Assembly: GCF_042139015.1 (NCBI RefSeq)
Contig: NZ_JBHIKY010000008.1
Location: 124,001-188,000 of the forward strand
DNA: 64,000 nucleotides
Origin: JBHIKY01 sp042139015
GTDB taxonomy: Bacteria; Bacillota; Bacilli; Bacillales; Marinococcaceae
Direction of reading: 5' to 3'
The notes below the pieces were generated by a model. The model was not told where the DNA came from and made no database searches. It worked only from the letters and a program-made list of their open reading frames with translations. Positions 9,209 to 18,205 of the stretch are shown here, piece after piece; position 1 is the stretch's first letter, and the number at the start of each line of letters is the position of its first letter. The position numbers and the translations under genes are program-made.

Positions 9209-10354
9209 CTACTCCTCCCCTTCTGCGTCTTTTGTTTCGTTATAAAATTCACTAATGACCTCAGCTAATATTTCAGATGATCCATAAACTTCTTCGAGAT
9301 TATTTTCAATCCCTCCCATTTCAATGAGAATTGATTTCTCACCTAAATCCTGATTGTAATTACCATTGGAACCTGCTCCACCTTTTTCAATAACCCCTCT
9401 GCTCAGACCTGGATATTTTTCTTCGAGTTTATTATGAAGCGTAGTTGCCATTTCCAGATTTTTTTCATAATGGGGGTTGTTTTTACCAATTACAAAAAAG
9501 GTTCTTGCGAGCGTTTCTCCATTGATAGTAACTGTAGTAATATCCCGGGGCTGCGAATCACGGTGCAGATCAAAAAATAACTCAAGATTGTCGTTTTCAT
9601 TTATGGCTTCTTCGAGGACACTTCTTGAAACATCGTAGGACTGAGGAAAGTCCCAGCCATTTTCATGCAGCTGCTTCTCAATATCTGTGTTGTCCACTTC
9701 AGTTCCAATTCCTCTTTTTTCAAGCTCCTTACCGAAATGTCTTCCCACAAGAGTAATATTTACATCAGGATGAAAGGCGACATCATTACCTTCGTCTAAT
9801 TCCGGCAGATATGATTCTCTACTGTGTGAATGTATTATGTGCGCTACTTTTTCAAGATTAGAGGGCGTCTCAGTTTCATCTTCAAGTACTTGCAGCCGTT
9901 TATTGTTTGTTTCCCGCTCTTCCATCAGTACTTCGAGCGGAGGCGCAGATTCCACCGGCATGTTTGAAAAATTTGTCCCTTCACCTGCTACAATAATTTT
10001 TTCGTTCATAGCAGCAAGTCCCGGTATTTCTTTTCCTAAAAGTGTACGGGGATCGTTCACATCAATATTTGTTGCTATTTCAACGGTCGCATGAAATAAT
10101 CCGGATTCTACAGAGGTCTCTGGAAAAGATGAATACAGCTTGTTTTCAAATGCAAAAAAGGAAAACAAAGTATCCTGTTGTAATACCTCGCTCCATTCAG
10201 AAAGCATACGGGAGCTAAAAGGCTGCTTTTCTCCAAATGAGGTAAGTAAGGTTACGAATAATAATATAATGAGTGGACCGGCGACGAAACGTGCTGTCCA
10301 ATTTAACAGGCTTGTCCTGCTTAAAATGTGTCTATTAGATTTTTTCAGCCCCAT
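9209..10354 (-). CDS. spoIIP: Stage II sporulation protein P (SpoIIP)
   Basis: SpoIIP is a peptidoglycan amidase and endopeptidase that works with SpoIID and SpoIIM in septal thinning and engulfment. The 381-residue protein has an N-terminal membrane segment at about residues 20-40 and a C-terminal amidase-like domain carrying HSHSRESYLPEL (zinc-type His/Glu motif), FFDLHRDSQPRD and ILIEMGGIENN. The ATG is preceded by GGAGGAAG at good spacing. It lies between gpr and yqxA as in B. subtilis, where the gene is under sporulation control (sigma-E). I did not find a convincing sigma-E promoter here, so the gene may also be read from the gpr promoter. Confidence 0.95.
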   Translation of the reverse strand: MGLKKSNRHILSRTSLLNWTARFVAGPLIILLFVTLLTSFGEKQPFSSRMLSEWSEVLQQDTLFSFFAFENKLYSSFPETSVESGLFHATVEIATNIDVNDPRTLLGKEIPGLAAMNEKIIVAGEGTNFSNMPVESAPPLEVLMEERETNNKRLQVLEDETETPSNLEKVAHIIHSHSRESYLPELDEGNDVAFHPDVNITLVGRHFGKELEKRGIGTEVDNTDIEKQLHENGWDFPQSYDVSRSVLEEAINENDNLELFFDLHRDSQPRDITTVTINGETLARTFFVIGKNNPHYEKNLEMATTLHNKLEEKYPGLSRGVIEKGGAGSNGNYNQDLGEKSILIEMGGIENNLEEVYGSSEILAEVISEFYNETKDAEGEE

Positions 10355-10395
10355 CTCTATCTTCCTCCTCTGTATACTCTATGAGCTACATAAAC

Positions 10396-10421
10396 GAAGA
10401 TAGAACGTGAAGATAGAACGT
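10396..10421. repeat. Tandem 13-bp direct repeat
   Basis: GAAGATAGAACGT occurs twice head to tail in the short gap between the gpr stop and the spoIIP start. Two copies only; function unknown. Confidence 0.8.
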
Positions 10422-11527
10422 TATTTTGTATAGGTTCCGGTGTTCTGCTGATTGACACTGCCGTGAAGAGCTGCATTCAGTCCTTCTGCCACAACGTTTG
10501 CCATATCCTCCATAAAAACGTCTACCTCTTTAGGTGTTACCATAAGATTATGGCCGAGCGGAGCGAGAACTTCCTGGATTAATCGCCGTTTTTCCTCGTC
10601 TTCAAGGGTTCCGATCATTCCCAGTATTGCCTGGCGCCCCTGATCATCAGGCAGGTCCTTCTCATCTAATACTTTTTTCTCTCCGAAGACCATCCCTGCA
10701 GGTGTCAGGGCTTTGCCCGGCATTTCTTTATCTTTCATTTCTCTGCCTATATGCTTTAACAAATAATCAATTGTATCGCTGGTAATAGATACCGCATCGA
10801 CTACCGTTGGAATTCCAATGGCCACCACCGGAATCCCTAATACCTCTCTACTTAATTCTTTACGCTTATTGCCTATACCTGAGCCGGGATGAATACCAGT
10901 ATCTGATATTTGTATCGTTGCATTCACCCGCTCAATCGACCGTGCGGCAAGGGCGTCGACCGCAATAATGACATCGGGCTTCGTTTTTTCGATAACGGCA
11001 GAAATAATATCGCTTGTTTCTACCCCGGTCATCCCCATTACTCCTGGGGCAAATGCGCTTACTGGGCGGAACCCTTCATCTACCTGCTCAGGTGCTTCTA
11101 GAAACAAGTGCCTCGTAACCAGCAGACGGTTCACCACCATCGGGCCGAGTGCATCTGGTGTTACATTCCAATTTCCAAGTCCGGTTACCAGACAGGATGC
11201 ATCTTTTTGTACACCCATATCATCAAGAAATTGGCTGAATTCACGAGCGAAAATCTGTTCAAGGTTCTGCTGTAGTTCAGTATCCTGTTTGCGTATACCC
11301 TGTGCCTCAAATGTTAAATAATTCCCCGCTTTTTTTCCTGTTTGACGCGCTCCATTTTCATCCATTTTCACGTGGGTGATCGTAACTCCTGCCTCTTCTC
11401 GCTCTTTTACAGTAATACCTTTAGAAGTATCCTGTGGATGAAGCTCTTTCTCCTGAAGCATTTCTTTTTCTTCTATGGCTAAATCTGTACGAACTGAAAA
11501 GCTTGAAAGGTCTAATTCTTTTTTCAT
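10421..11527 (-). CDS. gpr: Germination protease GPR (spore protease, zymogen)
   Basis: GPR is an aspartic-type protease (peptidase family A25) that degrades small acid-soluble spore proteins at germination. The 368-residue protein begins MKKELDLSSFSVRTDLAIE; by analogy with the known zymogen, autoprocessing would remove roughly the first 15 residues near RTDLA. The conserved core includes VTGLGNWNVTPDALGP and IIAVDALAARS. Located between rpsT (divergent) and spoIIP as in B. subtilis. A sigma-G type promoter lies about 60 bp upstream, which fits expression in the forespore. Confidence 0.97.
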   Translation of the reverse strand: MKKELDLSSFSVRTDLAIEEKEMLQEKELHPQDTSKGITVKEREEAGVTITHVKMDENGARQTGKKAGNYLTFEAQGIRKQDTELQQNLEQIFAREFSQFLDDMGVQKDASCLVTGLGNWNVTPDALGPMVVNRLLVTRHLFLEAPEQVDEGFRPVSAFAPGVMGMTGVETSDIISAVIEKTKPDVIIAVDALAARSIERVNATIQISDTGIHPGSGIGNKRKELSREVLGIPVVAIGIPTVVDAVSITSDTIDYLLKHIGREMKDKEMPGKALTPAGMVFGEKKVLDEKDLPDDQGRQAILGMIGTLEDEEKRRLIQEVLAPLGHNLMVTPKEVDVFMEDMANVVAEGLNAALHGSVNQQNTGTYTK

Positions 11528-11583
11528 TTAATTTCCTGCTTTCTATTTAAATTTAATCGTCTCTTATCCAATCTAATTAAATA

Positions 11584-11613
11584 TAGTATGAAACCTCTGT
11601 AGTAAAGTTATTC
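11584..11613 (-). promoter_or_regulatory. Sigma-G (forespore) promoter of gpr
   Basis: On the minus strand GAATA (11609-11613) and CATACTA (11584-11590) are 18 bp apart, matching the sigma-G consensus (GHATR, 17-18 bp, CATWHTA) without a mismatch. It is well placed for gpr, known to be forespore-expressed in B. subtilis. Confidence 0.82.
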
Positions 11614-11703
11614 TTATGTTGCGCCATCGGGCATTTTTTGATAGAATCCTTTTGTGCTATCTTTGAACCGGAAGGTCAATGATCACTTAAGGAGGTGAAG
11701 GAA

Positions 11704-11970
11704 TTGGCTAATATTAAATCTGCTAAAAAACGCGTTTTAACAAACGAAATCAGCCGTGTGAAGCATCAGGCTTTTAAATCTTCCATGCGCTCTGCCATTA
11801 AGGAATTCGATAAAAAGGTAAATAATAATGACGCAGAAGGTGCAAAAGAAATTTTTATCCTTGCTTCCAAAAAGGTCGATAAGGCTGCCAGTAAGAACAT
11901 GATCCACAGTAACGCTGCCAATCGTGCAAAATCACGCATGCAAAAGCGTTTAAACACGATCGCTCAATAA
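11704..11970 (+). CDS. rpsT: 30S ribosomal protein S20
   Basis: Small-subunit protein S20, which binds 16S rRNA. The 88-residue protein starts at a TTG (11704-11706), reading (M)ANIKSAKKRVLTNE; GGAGGTGAAGG ends a few bases upstream. A GTG three codons earlier lies inside the ribosome binding site and is rejected. The chain is highly basic and helical, the length equals that of B. subtilis S20, and the end is RMQKRLNTIAQ. It is transcribed divergently from gpr and closes with a strong terminator. Confidence 0.98.
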   Translation: MANIKSAKKRVLTNEISRVKHQAFKSSMRSAIKEFDKKVNNNDAEGAKEIFILASKKVDKAASKNMIHSNAANRAKSRMQKRLNTIAQ

Positions 11971-11972
11971 GG

Positions 11973-12004
11973 AAAAAAACGACTCTTGGGGAGTCGTTTT
12001 TATT
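11973..12004 (+). terminator. Rho-independent terminator of rpsT
   Basis: A 10-bp perfect stem AAAACGACTC/GAGTCGTTTT with a 5-nt loop, ending in a T-run, directly after the rpsT stop. Confidence 0.93.
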
Positions 12005-12112
12005 TGATTGAATTCATAACAGCAGACATAACCATGTGTTTTCTCTTTATCATTTGATTTAGGGTTTTATATTCAGAAAAGCACTTATGGATAGTTCAAG
12101 CTTCTGTGTCAT

Positions 12113-12162
12113 AAAAAAAGCTAAGCCTTTCCGCCATGTCAAATTGGCGAAAGCCTTAGCTT
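12113..12162 (-). terminator. Rho-independent terminator of holA
   Basis: On the minus strand a long, nearly perfect stem (AAGCTAAGGCTTTCGCC with its complement, one mismatch and one bulge) is followed by seven Ts, immediately after the holA stop. Confidence 0.9.
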
Positions 12163-12165
12163 ACT

Positions 12166-13200
12166 TTATGCAGTTTTTTCCATTCCGCTGATTTTAATAA
12201 TGCTCAGCTCCAGCCTGAGGGTTTTATCAACTTTTCCTGTTTTCATTTCATAATCGCCCTCAGCCAGCTCAGTCAAAATTGACTTTAATCGTGATTCTGT
12301 AAATGATCTCGCCTGTCCTTCTGCAATTTTTACGGCATAAGGATGCACTTTTATTAAACCAGCGATTTTTTGACGGGAGTACCCTCTTTTTTTCAATTCC
12401 TGTACGTGAAGCATAATTCGGAACTGTCTTGCCAGTAAAACGAGCAGCTTAATGGGCTCTTCATTTTGCTTTAGAAGGTCATAATAAACCCGCAGCGCGC
12501 GGCTGGTCTGCTTTCGGATAACAAAATCAACCAGTTCAAAAACATTATCTTCGAGTGTTCTTGCTACTAAGGCATTTATGTCATTTACTGTTATGCTGCT
12601 TTTGTCAGCAGCAAATATAAGTATTTTCTCCAATTCAGATGAAAGCATCAGCATATCCTTGCCGGCGAGCTGAACCAACCGCTCGACCGCATTCTTTTCG
12701 AAAGCAGCTGAATGATTCCCTGTTTTTTCACGGACCCACTCCTGCATCATATTTTCATCAATTGAATGCGATGCAAAGGTTAATGCCTGCTTTTTTAACT
12801 GTTTTACAATTTTTTTGCGCTCATCCAGCTTTGGATGAGCTACGGTTAATACCATTACTGTTTCCGGCGGGGGGGAGGAAATATATCTTTCCAGCGCTTT
12901 AATATTATGCTCCACTTTATCTTTTTCTCTCTGCCCGGTGAGAAAATAACAATTTTTTAAAATTATCACACGTCGATTGCCGAAGAAGGGAAGCGTTTCT
13001 CCCTCTTCAACTGCTGTTTCTACTGCTGTCTCTCTCATGTCATATACAGAGTAATTAAAGTCAAGCTCCTCTACAGATAAAACATTGCTTTTTATGGTAT
13101 TTGTAATTGTTTTAATAAAATAATCCTCTTCCCCATATAGTAAATAGAGAGGTCCCGTATTTTTCTTTAGGCTCGAGGATATTTCAGCATAGTTCATCAT
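12166..13200 (-). CDS. holA: DNA polymerase III delta subunit HolA
   Basis: The delta subunit opens the beta sliding clamp in the clamp-loader complex. The 344-residue protein has the family N-terminal GPLYLLYGEEDYFIKTIT segment (degenerate AAA+ domain without a working P-loop), LPFFGNRRVIILKNC, and a C-terminal helical domain with LLARQFRIMLHVQEL near residue 260. GAGGAG precedes the ATG. Between rpsT and yqzM/comEC, the same place as in B. subtilis. It ends at a strong terminator. Confidence 0.95.
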   Translation of the reverse strand: MMNYAEISSSLKKNTGPLYLLYGEEDYFIKTITNTIKSNVLSVEELDFNYSVYDMRETAVETAVEEGETLPFFGNRRVIILKNCYFLTGQREKDKVEHNIKALERYISSPPPETVMVLTVAHPKLDERKKIVKQLKKQALTFASHSIDENMMQEWVREKTGNHSAAFEKNAVERLVQLAGKDMLMLSSELEKILIFAADKSSITVNDINALVARTLEDNVFELVDFVIRKQTSRALRVYYDLLKQNEEPIKLLVLLARQFRIMLHVQELKKRGYSRQKIAGLIKVHPYAVKIAEGQARSFTESRLKSILTELAEGDYEMKTGKVDKTLRLELSIIKISGMEKTA

Positions 13201-13553
13201 TTATATATGTCTCCTCAAATTTAAATATATCATTATCGTATAATCACTTGAGGGATTTAGCAACAGCCACTCACCATCAGCATAAAAGAAGAGAGGAGAA
13301 ACGGCCTCTCCCCATTGGATAGACCGTCTCATTTATGATAAACGCAGCCACCGAGGCCTAGGAACCCTAAATAGCTGCGATAATCGTTTCTGTTCTCTCT
13401 TAGGATATCCTATGTTGATGTTCGTTATAGGTGACAACTCTTTACATGAACACCAGCACTATCCTTATGAAAATGAAAAGGAATGCATATGGATTTTTTT
13501 AAAGGATTGTCTTATACTTTATATAGAGAGCGTAAATGAGGAGGGCTGTTTTT
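13201..13553. other. Intergenic region holA-yqzM with a possible 16-codon leader ORF
   Basis: About 350 bp separate the divergent holA and yqzM starts. I see no clear sigma-A promoter. At 13489-13539 (plus) a 16-codon ORF (MDFFKGLSYTLYRERK) has its own AAAAGGA site, and its TGA stop abuts the GAGGAGGG site of yqzM. Apart from short imperfect inverted repeats near 13290-13340 nothing else stands out. Confidence 0.35.
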
Positions 13554-13694
13554 ATGAACCACTTTGAAAAGGACGTCCAGAGCAAGCGCAATGATTTTAA
13601 CGATTCGGTTGTTGCCTTTATAGTTTCTTTTGTTTTCTTCGCATTGATTTTTCTAGTGGCAACAATTGTGGATGTCGCTAACATGTTCTCGTAA
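13554..13694 (+). CDS. yqzM: YqzM family small membrane protein
   Basis: A 46-residue protein starting MNHFEKDVQSKRNDFNDS, with one hydrophobic segment at about residues 20-40 (VAFIVSFVFFALIFLVATIV). The N-terminus closely matches what I recall of B. subtilis YqzM, which lies at the same place between holA and comEC on the opposite strand. GAGGAGGG lies 8 bp before the ATG. Function is unknown; probably a single-pass membrane peptide. A bidirectional terminator shared with comEC follows. A longer open frame on the opposite strand here is spurious. Confidence 0.88.
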   Translation: MNHFEKDVQSKRNDFNDSVVAFIVSFVFFALIFLVATIVDVANMFS

Positions 13695-13711
13695 CGCAAA
13701 TTCAAAAGGAT

Positions 13712-13748
13712 AAAAAGACTTTGTTTGCTGCAAACGGAGTCTTTTTTT
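13712..13748. terminator. Bidirectional terminator between yqzM and comEC
   Basis: AAAAAGACT..GTTTG/CAAAC..AGTCTTTTTTT forms a strong stem with A- and T-tracts on both sides. It serves yqzM on the plus strand and overlaps the comEC stop on the minus strand. Confidence 0.88.
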
Positions 13749-16086
13749 ATTTGCATTCATATTGAACTCCTGCAGGAACTGCGGCATTAATTGAGACTTT
13801 ATCGTCTGCTCGTATCGTTAAGCGGACTGCTCCTTGCTCTTTTGTTTGAAATACTTTAATATTTCTTGAATCTAACTTCGATAAAACATCCTCTCCAGGG
13901 TGGCCGAACCGATTGCAGCGCCCGGCGGATATAAACGCTGTTTTAGCTCCTATTTGATCGAGAAAAGCTTCACTGCTTGAGGTGGAACTGCCATGATGAG
14001 CGACCTTTACATAATCAGCTTGTATATACGGGTATCTTTTTAGCAGTTGAGTTTCCTCCTGTTCTTCAATGTCTCCAGTAAATAAAAAACTTTTACCTTT
14101 AATTTCTGCTGCCAGAACAATAGAACGAGCATTCCCACTTGATTCTGTGCCTTCTGGTGCAAGAACTTTAAACTGATGACCATCTTCTAACCACGCATCA
14201 CCGTCCCCTGTTTCAAAAACCGGAATGCCTCGATTACTCATCTCCGCCAGAAATTTAATTTCTTTGCTCTCAAATTTTTCCGATCTGCCGTATAATATTT
14301 TTCTCACCTTTGTTTCTCTTGTGACGGCAGGAACACCCCCATAATGATCTGCATCTCCGTGAGTAACGATAACGGTATCTATCTCTCTTATCCCCCTTGA
14401 TTTCAAAAATGGTACTACAATTTGTTCACCGGGATCATATAATTTATCGCGTTCTGCCCATTTTTCTTTTGGAAAAGTAAGTGCACCACCCCCATCAATG
14501 ACATAGACAGCTTTTCTATAAGGCAGTTCAATTACAATACTGTCCCCCTGACCGACATCAAGAAAAGTAACATAAGCTTTATTATCTGTATACGGGAGAA
14601 ATATCTGCAGAAGTAACGAAGCCGTCACGATACTTAATGCGTATGTGCATAACTTTCCTTTTCTTTCACTACTTTTAAATACGTACAGGATGGAAAAGCT
14701 CATAATCATAATCATTGGCGCAGCCGGTTGTCCCGCCGGAACCTGTAGAAAACGTGTCTGACGAATCCTATTTAACCCAAGATGCAATGCATCCATTAAA
14801 TCAGCAAGCGGCTGAAGCCAAAGATCAGCCAAAGGCAGAGAAATAAGCGAAATAAAGAAAAGCAGAAAGCTTGCGGGGAGCACAATAATTGTAATAAGTG
14901 GAATGAAAAGAAGATTTAAGAGAAAACTTAATAATGAGAACTCATGAAAATGGTAAAGAATGATGGGAAGCGAGGCTAACTGAGCTAGTGTGGTTACGAT
15001 GATTAACGACATTGGAATATTTGATTTCAAAATCAATTTACTGGAAAACATTAAACATAAACTAACAATAAATGACAACTGAAAACCGACCTGAAGCAAA
15101 TAATATGGATTACACAGCAGCATGACAATACATGTAAATGCAAGTACATCCACCGCATGTCTGCTGTTCAAACGAAAGCGGTAAATCACCATAAAAATGA
15201 TTGCCATTCCCCCTGCCCTAACGACAGACGGTGCAGCTCCTGCCAAAATAATATATATTGGGAGAAAACAAATTAAAACAACAGCAGCATTCTCTTTTGT
15301 AAAGCCGGCGCGCAGGAGTATTATTAATATACATCCGGTTATAAGACCTACGTGCATTCCAGAAACAGCGAGCAAGTGTATAATACCAAGACTTTGGTAG
15401 GATATTTCCGTTTCAGGCTCTAAAAGCTGTCTATCCCCAAAAATCAGAGCTGCTGAGATGCCTTGAAGTGGCACTGGAAAATTGGATTCTATCCAATCCA
15501 CCCCAAAATGGCGCCAAATTAGAAGTTTCTCTTTTAACTGGCTGATTTTACTATCCTTTATGGCACACGAACCATGATCAAGAGACTCGGCTTGAAACAC
15601 CCAGTGAATCTGGTGCTGATGTAAATAATCCATATAAGAAAATGCACGAAAATTCACGGCTGGAATTGGCTTTTCGAGCTTACCTTTCCAATTGCATTCG
15701 ATACCTGGCATAAATTGATTTAATTGCTCAATCTCTTCTTTTTTTTGAAGATTTAGTGAAATAATTATTTTTTCTCCACTCTTCGTCTCAGCCGTCCATT
15801 TAACATTATCACCATTTCTAAGGGGAGCACTTTTTATAATGGCTGACACTGAGGTGGTATCCGAATCCATTTTTGAGATATTCAATTGTTCGATTAACTC
15901 AGTTCGTATGAGAATTAACAAGATAAGAATGAGGTAAATAATTTTGAGGGAAACTTGCGGAATGCGGAGATAACAAAAAAGAAACAGCGGGGCCGCTGTA
16001 CAAACAAATTGGAAGTTCCAGTCAGAGAATACTATTGCTGCCGCGGCCGCGCTTCCTATACAGAGATAAATGCCGGAACCTTTCAA
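13747..16086 (-). CDS. comEC: ComEC/Rec2 competence DNA-uptake channel protein
   Basis: ComEC forms the membrane channel through which single-stranded DNA enters during transformation. The 779-residue protein starts with short transmembrane segments (1-60), then an OB-like soluble domain (~65-175), the polytopic competence domain (~200-500, containing HLLAVSGMHVGLITG), and a C-terminal metallo-beta-lactamase-like domain (~520-770) with DVGQGDSIVIELP, THGDADHYGG and VAHHGSSTSSS. Length equals the Bacillus protein (about 776). It sits 43 bp after an O-acetylhomoserine sulfhydrylase gene and is probably in the comEA transcript. Its presence, with comEA and comER, suggests natural competence, although the regulatory genes are not in view. 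Confidence 0.96.
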   Translation of the reverse strand: MKGSGIYLCIGSAAAAAIVFSDWNFQFVCTAAPLFLFCYLRIPQVSLKIIYLILILLILIRTELIEQLNISKMDSDTTSVSAIIKSAPLRNGDNVKWTAETKSGEKIIISLNLQKKEEIEQLNQFMPGIECNWKGKLEKPIPAVNFRAFSYMDYLHQHQIHWVFQAESLDHGSCAIKDSKISQLKEKLLIWRHFGVDWIESNFPVPLQGISAALIFGDRQLLEPETEISYQSLGIIHLLAVSGMHVGLITGCILIILLRAGFTKENAAVVLICFLPIYIILAGAAPSVVRAGGMAIIFMVIYRFRLNSRHAVDVLAFTCIVMLLCNPYYLLQVGFQLSFIVSLCLMFSSKLILKSNIPMSLIIVTTLAQLASLPIILYHFHEFSLLSFLLNLLFIPLITIIVLPASFLLFFISLISLPLADLWLQPLADLMDALHLGLNRIRQTRFLQVPAGQPAAPMIMIMSFSILYVFKSSERKGKLCTYALSIVTASLLLQIFLPYTDNKAYVTFLDVGQGDSIVIELPYRKAVYVIDGGGALTFPKEKWAERDKLYDPGEQIVVPFLKSRGIREIDTVIVTHGDADHYGGVPAVTRETKVRKILYGRSEKFESKEIKFLAEMSNRGIPVFETGDGDAWLEDGHQFKVLAPEGTESSGNARSIVLAAEIKGKSFLFTGDIEEQEETQLLKRYPYIQADYVKVAHHGSSTSSSEAFLDQIGAKTAFISAGRCNRFGHPGEDVLSKLDSRNIKVFQTKEQGAVRLTIRADDKVSINAAVPAGVQYECK

Positions 16087-16129
16087 GGCATCACCTCTTT
16101 CTATTATTTTATAATTCTATTTTCTTCCA

Positions 16130-17416
16130 TTACTTTTGACTTAGCTGAAGCGCTTGTTCAATATCTCCAATGATATCGTCAACATGCTCAATTCCAACCG
16201 ATAATCTAATTAAATCAGAGCTGACGCCTGCAGCTTCCTGGTCTATTTCGGAAAGCTGCTGGTGTGTGGTGCTGGCAGGATGGATAACAAGTGATTTAGC
16301 ATCTCCTACATTGGCGACGTGCGAGTGAAGTCTGCATGAGTTAATAAATTTCTGCCCTTCCTTTGTCCCTCCTTTTATTCCAAAGGTAAGTATTGCTCCC
16401 TGACCATCCGGCATATATTTTTTAGCCATTTTATAAGTTTTATGCGAAGAAAGCCCAGGGTAATTCACCCAGTCCACCAATTCATGATTTTGTAAATATT
16501 GAGCAACTTTTATTGCGTTTTCGCAGTGGCGTTCCATACGAAGCGGAAGCGTTTCAAGCCCTTGCAGCAATAAAAATGAATTGAAAGGAGAAATAGCCGG
16601 ACCTAGATCCCTAAGAAGCTGCACCCTCGCTTTTATTATATAGGCAAGCTCACCAACTGCCTCTGTATACTTTACACCATGATAACTGGGATCAGGTTCT
16701 GTTAACCCTGGAAATTTCCCATTTGCCCAGTTAAAAGTTCCAGAATCAACTATTACCCCTCCTATGGAAGTTCCATGGCCTCCTATAAACTTGGTGGCGG
16801 AGTGGACTACAATATCCGCACCATGCTCAATTGGTCTGCATAAGAAAGGTGTAACCAGTGTAGCATCCACCATGAGCGGGAGATCATTGGAATGTGCCAC
16901 TTCAGCAATTGCTTTAATGTCCAAAACGTTACCGTTTGGATTACCTATCATTTCACCATAAATCAGCTTTGTTTTTGAATTTATTTTCTCTGCATACGCT
17001 TCTGGATTAGTACCATCAACCAAATGGACTTTAATACCCATTTTGGGCAGGGTATGTACAAACATGTTATACGTTCCACCGTAAAGTCCACTTGAAGCAA
17101 TGATTTCATCTCCGTTCTCACATATGTTTAATATTGCAATATGAATAGCCGAACTTCCACTGGCCGTTGCAAGAGCTGCTGCCCCGCCATCCAGCTCTGC
17201 CATTCTTTTCTCAAATACATCCTGAGTTGGATTCATAATTCGAGTATAAATGTTACCGAACTCAGCTAATGAAAATAAGTTCGCAGCGTGCTCCGTGTCT
17301 TTAAATGTATATGAAGTCGTCTGGTAAATAGGTACCGCCCTTGCCTGAGTTACTGGATCTGTTTCTTGACCTCCGTGAACTGCCAAAGTTTCAAGCTCCC
17401 ATTTTTCTTCTGCCAT
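16130..17416 (-). CDS. metY: O-acetylhomoserine sulfhydrylase / aminocarboxypropyltransferase (MetY type)
   Basis: PLP-dependent Cys/Met-metabolism enzyme that makes homocysteine from O-acetylhomoserine and sulfide. The ATG at 17414-17416 follows AGGAGGGG and gives 428 residues, the usual MetY length (shorter family members such as cystathionine gamma-synthases have about 380-400). The first motif is LETLAVHGGQETDP; the PLP lysine is in VVHSATKFIGGHGTS near residue 208. It lies 72 bp after comEA and 43 bp before comEC, where B. subtilis has the dCMP deaminase gene comEB. No S-box or other leader fits in the gap, so it probably rides on the comEA transcript or a weak local promoter. Function is clear; the location is unusual. 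Confidence 0.92.
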   Translation of the reverse strand: MAEEKWELETLAVHGGQETDPVTQARAVPIYQTTSYTFKDTEHAANLFSLAEFGNIYTRIMNPTQDVFEKRMAELDGGAAALATASGSSAIHIAILNICENGDEIIASSGLYGGTYNMFVHTLPKMGIKVHLVDGTNPEAYAEKINSKTKLIYGEMIGNPNGNVLDIKAIAEVAHSNDLPLMVDATLVTPFLCRPIEHGADIVVHSATKFIGGHGTSIGGVIVDSGTFNWANGKFPGLTEPDPSYHGVKYTEAVGELAYIIKARVQLLRDLGPAISPFNSFLLLQGLETLPLRMERHCENAIKVAQYLQNHELVDWVNYPGLSSHKTYKMAKKYMPDGQGAILTFGIKGGTKEGQKFINSCRLHSHVANVGDAKSLVIHPASTTHQQLSEIDQEAAGVSSDLIRLSVGIEHVDDIIGDIEQALQLSQK

Positions 17417-17488
17417 TATATTCCCCTCCTGATCATGCCTTTTTATCAGTTTTACAATATCAGAATTTCCAAAAAATTGATACAATTA

Positions 17489-18103
17489 TTAATTGATCGT
17501 AATTAATTCAAGCATTGTTTCAAGAGATTTTTCACCTATTCCTGATACGTTTAACAACTCCTGTTCCGATGAAAACATCCCATTTTCTTCACGATAGGAA
17601 ATTATAGCTTCAGCTTTTGCCGGGCCAATCCCTGTCAGTGATTCTAACTCCGTCTGATCAGCATAATTAATTCTGATTTTTTCATTAACATTTGAGCTGG
17701 GAGATTCTTCTGCAGCCATATCGATTTGAGATCCTTTCTCCTGAACAAGGATTACCATTTCATCCTGCAGTTTCTGAGAAAAATTTACCGTGGATTCATC
17801 TGCGCTCTCTGTTAAGCCACCTGCTTTATCAATTGCATCGATTATTCTCGTACCCGCCCTCATCTCATATACATTAGGATTAATCACCTCCCCTTTTACA
17901 TCAACGAAAATTTCTTCGTTGTTTTCAGACACAGAATTATTTGAACTGTTGAAGTCCGCTGGATTTTCCTCTGGATTTTCTAGAATTTCAAAACTATTAA
18001 TTGGTTCAGCCTCCTCTCCTCCCTGGGTGAAGCTGTAAGTTAAACCAGATAATAATATCACAGCAGAGGCAGCAGCAATACTTACATTTTTTTTATTTAA
18101 CAA
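17489..18103 (-). CDS. comEA: ComEA competence DNA receptor
   Basis: Membrane-anchored double-stranded DNA receptor for transformation. The 204-residue protein has an N-terminal transmembrane anchor (residues 7-25), an acidic spacer, an SLBB-like region (IFVDVKGEVINPNVYEMRAGTRI, ~65-125, given in two parts in the protein) and a C-terminal helix-hairpin-helix pair (INYADQTELESLTGIGPAKA, then LLNVSGIGEKSLETM). It is divergent from comER, as in B. subtilis, and is the first gene of the comE-type operon. The next gene is metY rather than comEB. Confidence 0.94.
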   Translation of the reverse strand: MLNKKNVSIAAASAVILLSGLTYSFTQGGEEAEPINSFEILENPEENPADFNSSNNSVSENNEEIFVDVKGEVINPNVYEMRAGTRIIDAIDKAGGLTESADESTVNFSQKLQDEMVILVQEKGSQIDMAAEESPSSNVNEKIRINYADQTELESLTGIGPAKAEAIISYREENGMFSSEQELLNVSGIGEKSLETMLELITIN

Positions 18104-18205
18104 TAGATTCCTTCCTTTCTGATTTCTGATTTTTAAATTGGAATATTAGAGCTTCTTTTGCATATAAGTAAAAGAGTATTTTTGTCTGGAAAGGGGGAGC
18201 TTCAC

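Noticed and set aside
13499..13756. 85-codon minus-strand ORF at the yqzM locus
   Set aside because: The plus strand encodes the recognisable YqzM with a strong ribosome binding site; the minus ORF is its shadow and crosses the terminator.
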